In this document: positions 42,801 through 48,800 of the stretch, one piece after another
Position numbering within the stretch: the stretch's first letter is position 1
Layout: every line of letters starts with the position of its first letter
Source of the DNA: Echinarachnius parma
Taxonomy: Eukaryota > Echinodermata > Echinoidea > Clypeasteroida > Echinarachniidae
Reading direction: 5' to 3'
Assembly: GCA_037951105.1 (NCBI GenBank)
Contig: JBAMJV010003788.1
Span: 124,001 to 188,000 of the forward strand
Length of the DNA: 64,000 bases
The notes under the pieces: model-generated
Told to the model about the DNA's origin: nothing
Databases searched by the model: none
What the model saw: the letters and a program-made list of their open reading frames with translations, nothing else
Made by a program: the position numbers and the translations under genes

Positions 42801-45800
42801 AGGGGTTCAAAAGGGGTTTCAAAAGGGTCCAAGACATAAAGTCAATATGTCAGTAAAAGGGTAAAAATGCTGGCAAAATGTCGATTTCCGCGAAATGTTC
42901 ATACAGACACAAACCCAAAATAAACATGCTTTATTAATTCTTTTTAAAATATGAAATGACAATGACACAAGTTTAGCACTGCCCGTAGCAAGGTTTTAAG
43001 GGGGGAGGGGGTCTACTTAAAACCGGACTGAATTAATTATATTGTTTTCAAACGGAAAATGATTCCGCTCTTACCTGTTGTTGTTGTTGTTGTTGTTGTT
43101 GGTCCAGCCCCGGATCCAGAACCATACTCTCCGTCATCTGTTGTAAGAAAATGTACATTAGGTGAAACAAACCATAACATGTTATCAAGAATAAACAGTA
43201 TATAAGAAACAAATAAGTCCCTCTTCACATGTTTTGTGTTTAAAAACACACAATAATAGTAAACTAGTGATTCCTCTTTAGCTCATACAATATAGCATTT
43301 GCTTCAATACAATGTTTTGCCATCCATACACACACAAATACGATACGAGTATCCATAGACAATACGTTAAGGAAATTTATAGCGTGGGATTGTGTGACAT
43401 GAAACCGTCGTTATTTTCTGTTTATAACTTTGTGATCCTCAAGACTAGGATATCGCATGACTATAAAAAACACCAGTAACATGTGTGATTTAAATCTGAC
43501 AATGAATCAATACTTGCCAGTTGTTGTTGTTGTTGTTGTTGTTGTTGGGCCCATGCCTGAACCAACGTCTCGGGCATCTATTGGACAAAGATATTGTGAC
43601 AGATGCTGTAATCGTTACACAAACAAAGACTCTTTTGATAAAATAATTAGAGAATAACAATATATAATTGTGCAATATAATGGGAACATGTTAAACTAAT
43701 AATTTTCGGGTATCATTTACATTCTCATCAATGTCCGGTTCTCTTCGAGATTCTGAAATCGTCATAGACGTTGTACATAGCCAATTTGGTTAAAGTAGTG
43801 ACAGTGCCACACTCAGACAAGAATATTGAGTTGTTATGTTGGTTGTATGTTTTATTCTGGATTTTACGACTGGTGTCATACTCACATCTTAGCCTTTGGT
43901 CGGTGTACAACACTGTAATGGATAGAGGCGAAAATGAAATTTGACAGTACATTCAAAGCAAAATAAAAACACACATAAAAAGCTCCTCACAAAAATAAAT
44001 ATGATCGATAATACATGTTGAAATATGTTTGACCAGTAGTTGAATTAATTCTCACAATGTCGTACCCGATATTATATAACCGTCTTAGTTGTCAATTTAA
44101 CTACAGGAACTCACACTAGCTAGTAGAAAAAACAGTTAATACATGAACATGTAAAACAGCATTAATTCACTTGTTCATCAGTTTGTGGTTATTCTATACA
44201 TTACTTGACATAACGTGTCTAGCCGCTAAACATTGTTTCGCAACCCACTTTGCCCACACGAACAAAGCACGATTTAAAGAAAATGTTGTTTTCATTGATT
44301 ATGTTTATAGCACGATACCTTATAATAATGAGTTGAGACTCAAAGTTGCAGCAAACCTCTTCGTCGATCCTGTTCAAGCACTCAATTTTTTCGGGTGCGG
44401 TTCGTTATTCCGAAGGTTCGTTATTCCAAAGGTTCGTTATTCCGAACACGCAAATTTCCTATACCTGAGTGTTCGTTAATCCGAAAATGAAATAGGGTTC
44501 GTTAATCCGAACATTTGTTGCATTATTCCGAAGGTTCGTTATTCCGAAGGTTCGTTATTCCGAAGGTTCGTTATTCCGAAGGTTCGCTATTCCTAAAATG
44601 AAATCGGGTTCGTTATTCCGAAGGTTCGTTATTCCGAAGGTCCGTTATTCCGAGGGTTCGTTATTCCGAAGGTTCGCTATTCCTAAAATGAAATTGGGTT
44701 CGTTAATCCGAAAATGAATTTGGGTTTGTTATAATGCTATAATTTCATATAAAGAGATAAAATAAACTTAAATGTTTGATTGGTCTGGCCAAGGGAGGGA
44801 AAGGGGGAGGGGTATGCCTAATGCAGGCTGTAAATTAAATAAACAAAACACAAACTATAGTATTATAACAAGCCCGATTTAATTTTCGGAATAACGAACC
44901 CGATTTTATTTTCGGATCAACGAACCTTCGGAATAACGAACCTTCGGAATAACGAACCCGATTTTATTTTCGAATCAACGAACCTTCGGAATAACGAACC
45001 TTCGGAATAACGAACCTTCGGAATAACGAACCTTCGGAATAACGAACCTTCGGAATAACGAACCTTCGGAATAACGAACCTTCGGAATAACGAACCTTCG
45101 GAATAACGAACCTTCGGAATAACGAACCTTCGGAATAACGAACCTTCGGAATAACGAACCTTCGGAATAACGAACCTTCGGAATAACAAACCTTCGGAAT
45201 AACTGAACCTTCGGAATAACGAACCTTCGGAATAACGGACTGTAACCTTCTTTTCATCCATAATTCCATACATTCCCAAACGCCCAATATGTCAAAATGC
45301 ATATGACAGCTTTCTTCCAACATGCGCTATATCCACTTTTTCAACTCTCGATGAAAACAGGTTTCTTTGCCTAAGTTTGTTCACGTTCCTATGGACATAT
45401 GAAAATTGATATTTTTATATTTTGAGTGAGTAATTTGTCGTAAAATGTGGATTCCGAGATAGCTACCCAGCTTATAAATGTATAAATATGGTTAAGTAAA
45501 TTGTTATGGAAAGTGGATTTAGCGTTTTTTCGAACTGTGCTCTTCATACTATGGGGCAACAATAAACACAACACGATTTAAACAAAATGTTGTTTTCATA
45601 GGCTTTGTTGATAACACGAAACTACACGATGATGGATTAGAGATTCAAGACTTACGATCGTAGCAATCGTCCTCGTCGGTCCCATCGAAGCAATCGACCT
45701 CGTGATCGCACACGCGCATTTTCTCGATCCTCTGACCGTCATCGCACGTGAACATTTCCACTGTAGACTTCTCGATGGAAAACTTCTCATCTGTCGAGAT

Positions 45801-48800
45801 ATCTCCACGAAAGATGACAGTGTTTTGAATATTAATACAATAACGATACTTCAAAACACGTTTATCTTTAAAATGTTGGTAACAAAACAAATATCAAAAG
45901 GTCTGTGATGTACCTGCATACATTATCCATTTAATTAACCACTCACTGGTGGCCTGTAATGTAATCGCTACCTTATTGAATCAACCTACAAGTTCAAGTT
46001 CCGAAGCGAATTATCGGTGGGGGGAAATCCAAATAAACTAAGTGTGCCGCCCAGTGAAACGAAAGTTTATATGAATGAAACATGATGGATGCGAAACAAA
46101 ATAATAGTCAGATAAGTCAGTTTCATAGAGAGAATCGGTGAATACAATATACAACAAAATGTACAGGCGCCTTATGTACACTAGTATTAGAACTGTATAT
46201 GACTTATTTTACATAAAATATGGACATGATACAATCTTATATAATGTTGTAATACATATGATTAAGATTTGACAAAGATCATGCATGCGATTCATGCTAC
46301 AACTCATCAAGACATTTTTATAACTGACATTATTACATTTTCTTATCACCATTTTAGTTATAATTATAATTTTATCGATTAAAGGTAAAATACTCAAATC
46401 AAATACAAAATATGAAGAGTTTTCAACCAACAGGCGCTAAATCCACTTTTTCAACTTCCGAGGAAAACAGTTTTCTTTGTCCCACTTTGTACACGTGCCT
46501 ATGAGAATATGAAAATTGAACTTTCTATATTTTGATTTTGAGTGAGCTATGTGTCGTAAAATGTGGATTCCTAGATAGCTACGTAGATACGTAGATTTGT
46601 ATGGAAAGTAGATTTAGCGCCTTTTGGAAGCGAGCTCTTCATATATAGTAAGATACCTAACTTCTCTTCAAGGATTGTTAACGTTCCTCTGTCAGAGACG
46701 TTGACTTCATGAGCCGACGCCGCCCACGATATCGAAGGAGTATTGTTCGGCGATGTACTGATGTTGTGCTTGCCTTTGTCTGAAATTATACATTTAAATA
46801 ATGAATCAATTAAAATGATTAAATATGATATGATGTATTCTATACAGTCTTTGTTAGGCAGCATGTATTATTCACACTTTATATCATATATATATTATAT
46901 AGATGACTATAGATATATAGATATTATCTGCTTTTCTTCAGCGCTTTCTTTATTCAAATAATTCAGACATCATTGAATCGCACTAATGTTTCCAGACACT
47001 TATACTAGGAGTTAAATCAACGTTGCTACATAGTCATGGTTCTGGTAATAACTATTTTGTTTAAACAAGTTATGATTAAAATGGAGACATATAATTATGG
47101 AAACTGTCACATTGATACAAAATTATATTTGCACCTGTGAAGTACTATTCCACATTTCTCTTCTACCGTGTTGTTTGGCTTATAGTAAGATAATAATAAA
47201 ATAGGGTTGTTGACAAATACCCCTTTAGTATGACGATAGCTATCATTGATAATCATTCAGCTCAAGAGCGTTAAAGAACAGTCATAAACCTCATACACGT
47301 CACACAGTAATTCGTTCTAAAGTCGTACGCAAATGTTCCTTCTTTTAACCAAGAAAGCAGTGTTCTTTTTACAATGATTTTGGTGTATGATTGAAGTCTG
47401 AAATGTCATTTTGGGCAATATCTGACACTTTAAAGGTGCTCTTTTAATTAATACAAGAATTATGATAACAACAAACAAACATGTTAATGGAAGACGTAGT
47501 GTTCACATTAGCTCACAGGATAAATCTCTTTAATTTGTATCTTTAGAACATCTATACGTACCTATTTTATTAGGGGAAGAACATTTGTTGTAACAATAAT
47601 AGTAGTTGCTAAAGCATGTGTGTTATCAATCAAAATGTACCATGAGTATTGATCCATGCGTGATTGATAAATACCTTATTATATAATTTAATATAATATT
47701 CAACATTTGTAACCTTAATGCGAAATTACACAATTCAGGCTATAATAAGAATTAACCCTTTTCTGCAAAATGTTTCTAAACCAATAATGACAAACACGTA
47801 CCATCATAACCAATGATTAACAAATCACTTCAAATCATTTCTACGAATGTGCTGGTTGTAAGGCTACTATACCTAGTTGTCGTTTACCACGCAATGCAAA
47901 ATTGAAGCGCCCTCAATCCTAAACGTCCCTGATGTAACATGGTGATTTTCTCTTTTCTCTTACTTCGTATATTGATGTACACAATAATTAAGAAAAACAA
48001 CATTATGAAATGAGCTTGACATTAGTACTTCTATTAAAGCGATTAATAGTTTAGGCATTAATATATCACTGTGAAATTCAAAATGTCAACAATTTGATGT
48101 ACGTAGTATCCTATTTAATGGAATGTTTACTTGAACTTGAATATGCCTGCAAAAGACGAGCACTATCTTGCGTATTTTGAAAAGATAACACTTGCAAAAA
48201 CTAGGCAATGATATGTCTATTATATGTATCTTCTCTTGCAGTATTTCCAATTTTGCTAAGATCTCTCGGGCCCATCTTGGAAAATGTAAGTGATAAATTA
48301 TGTGTACGTATTACAATAATTAATTCAAAAACTCATTCGCTAACCTAAATTTCATTCCGTATATACACTCCCCATTATTTAACAAACATACATACATTAA
48401 TTTCATTTAATTAATTTGAAACAAAAATAAAATATTTCGAAAACAAATGATTCTGAATGAATGTATCCTTCCAATGACTAAAAGCACATGATGAATGGTA
48501 CAGATCGCCACATATTACATAACTCGTGGGCCAGAATGCTACTAAATGTATCAATTTAAGCTTGACTGAAAAATACTAAAATTACCGATAACCAGTTTAA
48601 TCCAAATAAGGCCGGGGGCCATTATGACCCTCAACCCTTCCGCAAAGAAAGAAAGAAATAAAGAAAGACAGAGAGAAAGAAAGCAAGAAAGAAATAATGA
48701 AAGAAGACAGAAATTCATAATTGTAAACCAGCAGAAAATACTGTACTACTGACGGAACGACAGAAAGAAAGAGAGAGACAAATTGCATTGAAGTTATTGA

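Noticed and set aside
44985-45238. CRISPR-like regular repeat
   Set aside because: Contiguous tandem satellite without spacers, in animal DNA.
44917-45323. Two overlapping minus-strand stop-free readings of about 120 codons with a repeating [13 protein letters not shown]-type peptide
   Set aside because: They are translations of the 16-bp satellite; 16 bases is not a multiple of three, so the same repeat is open in several frames. No splice sites or homology.
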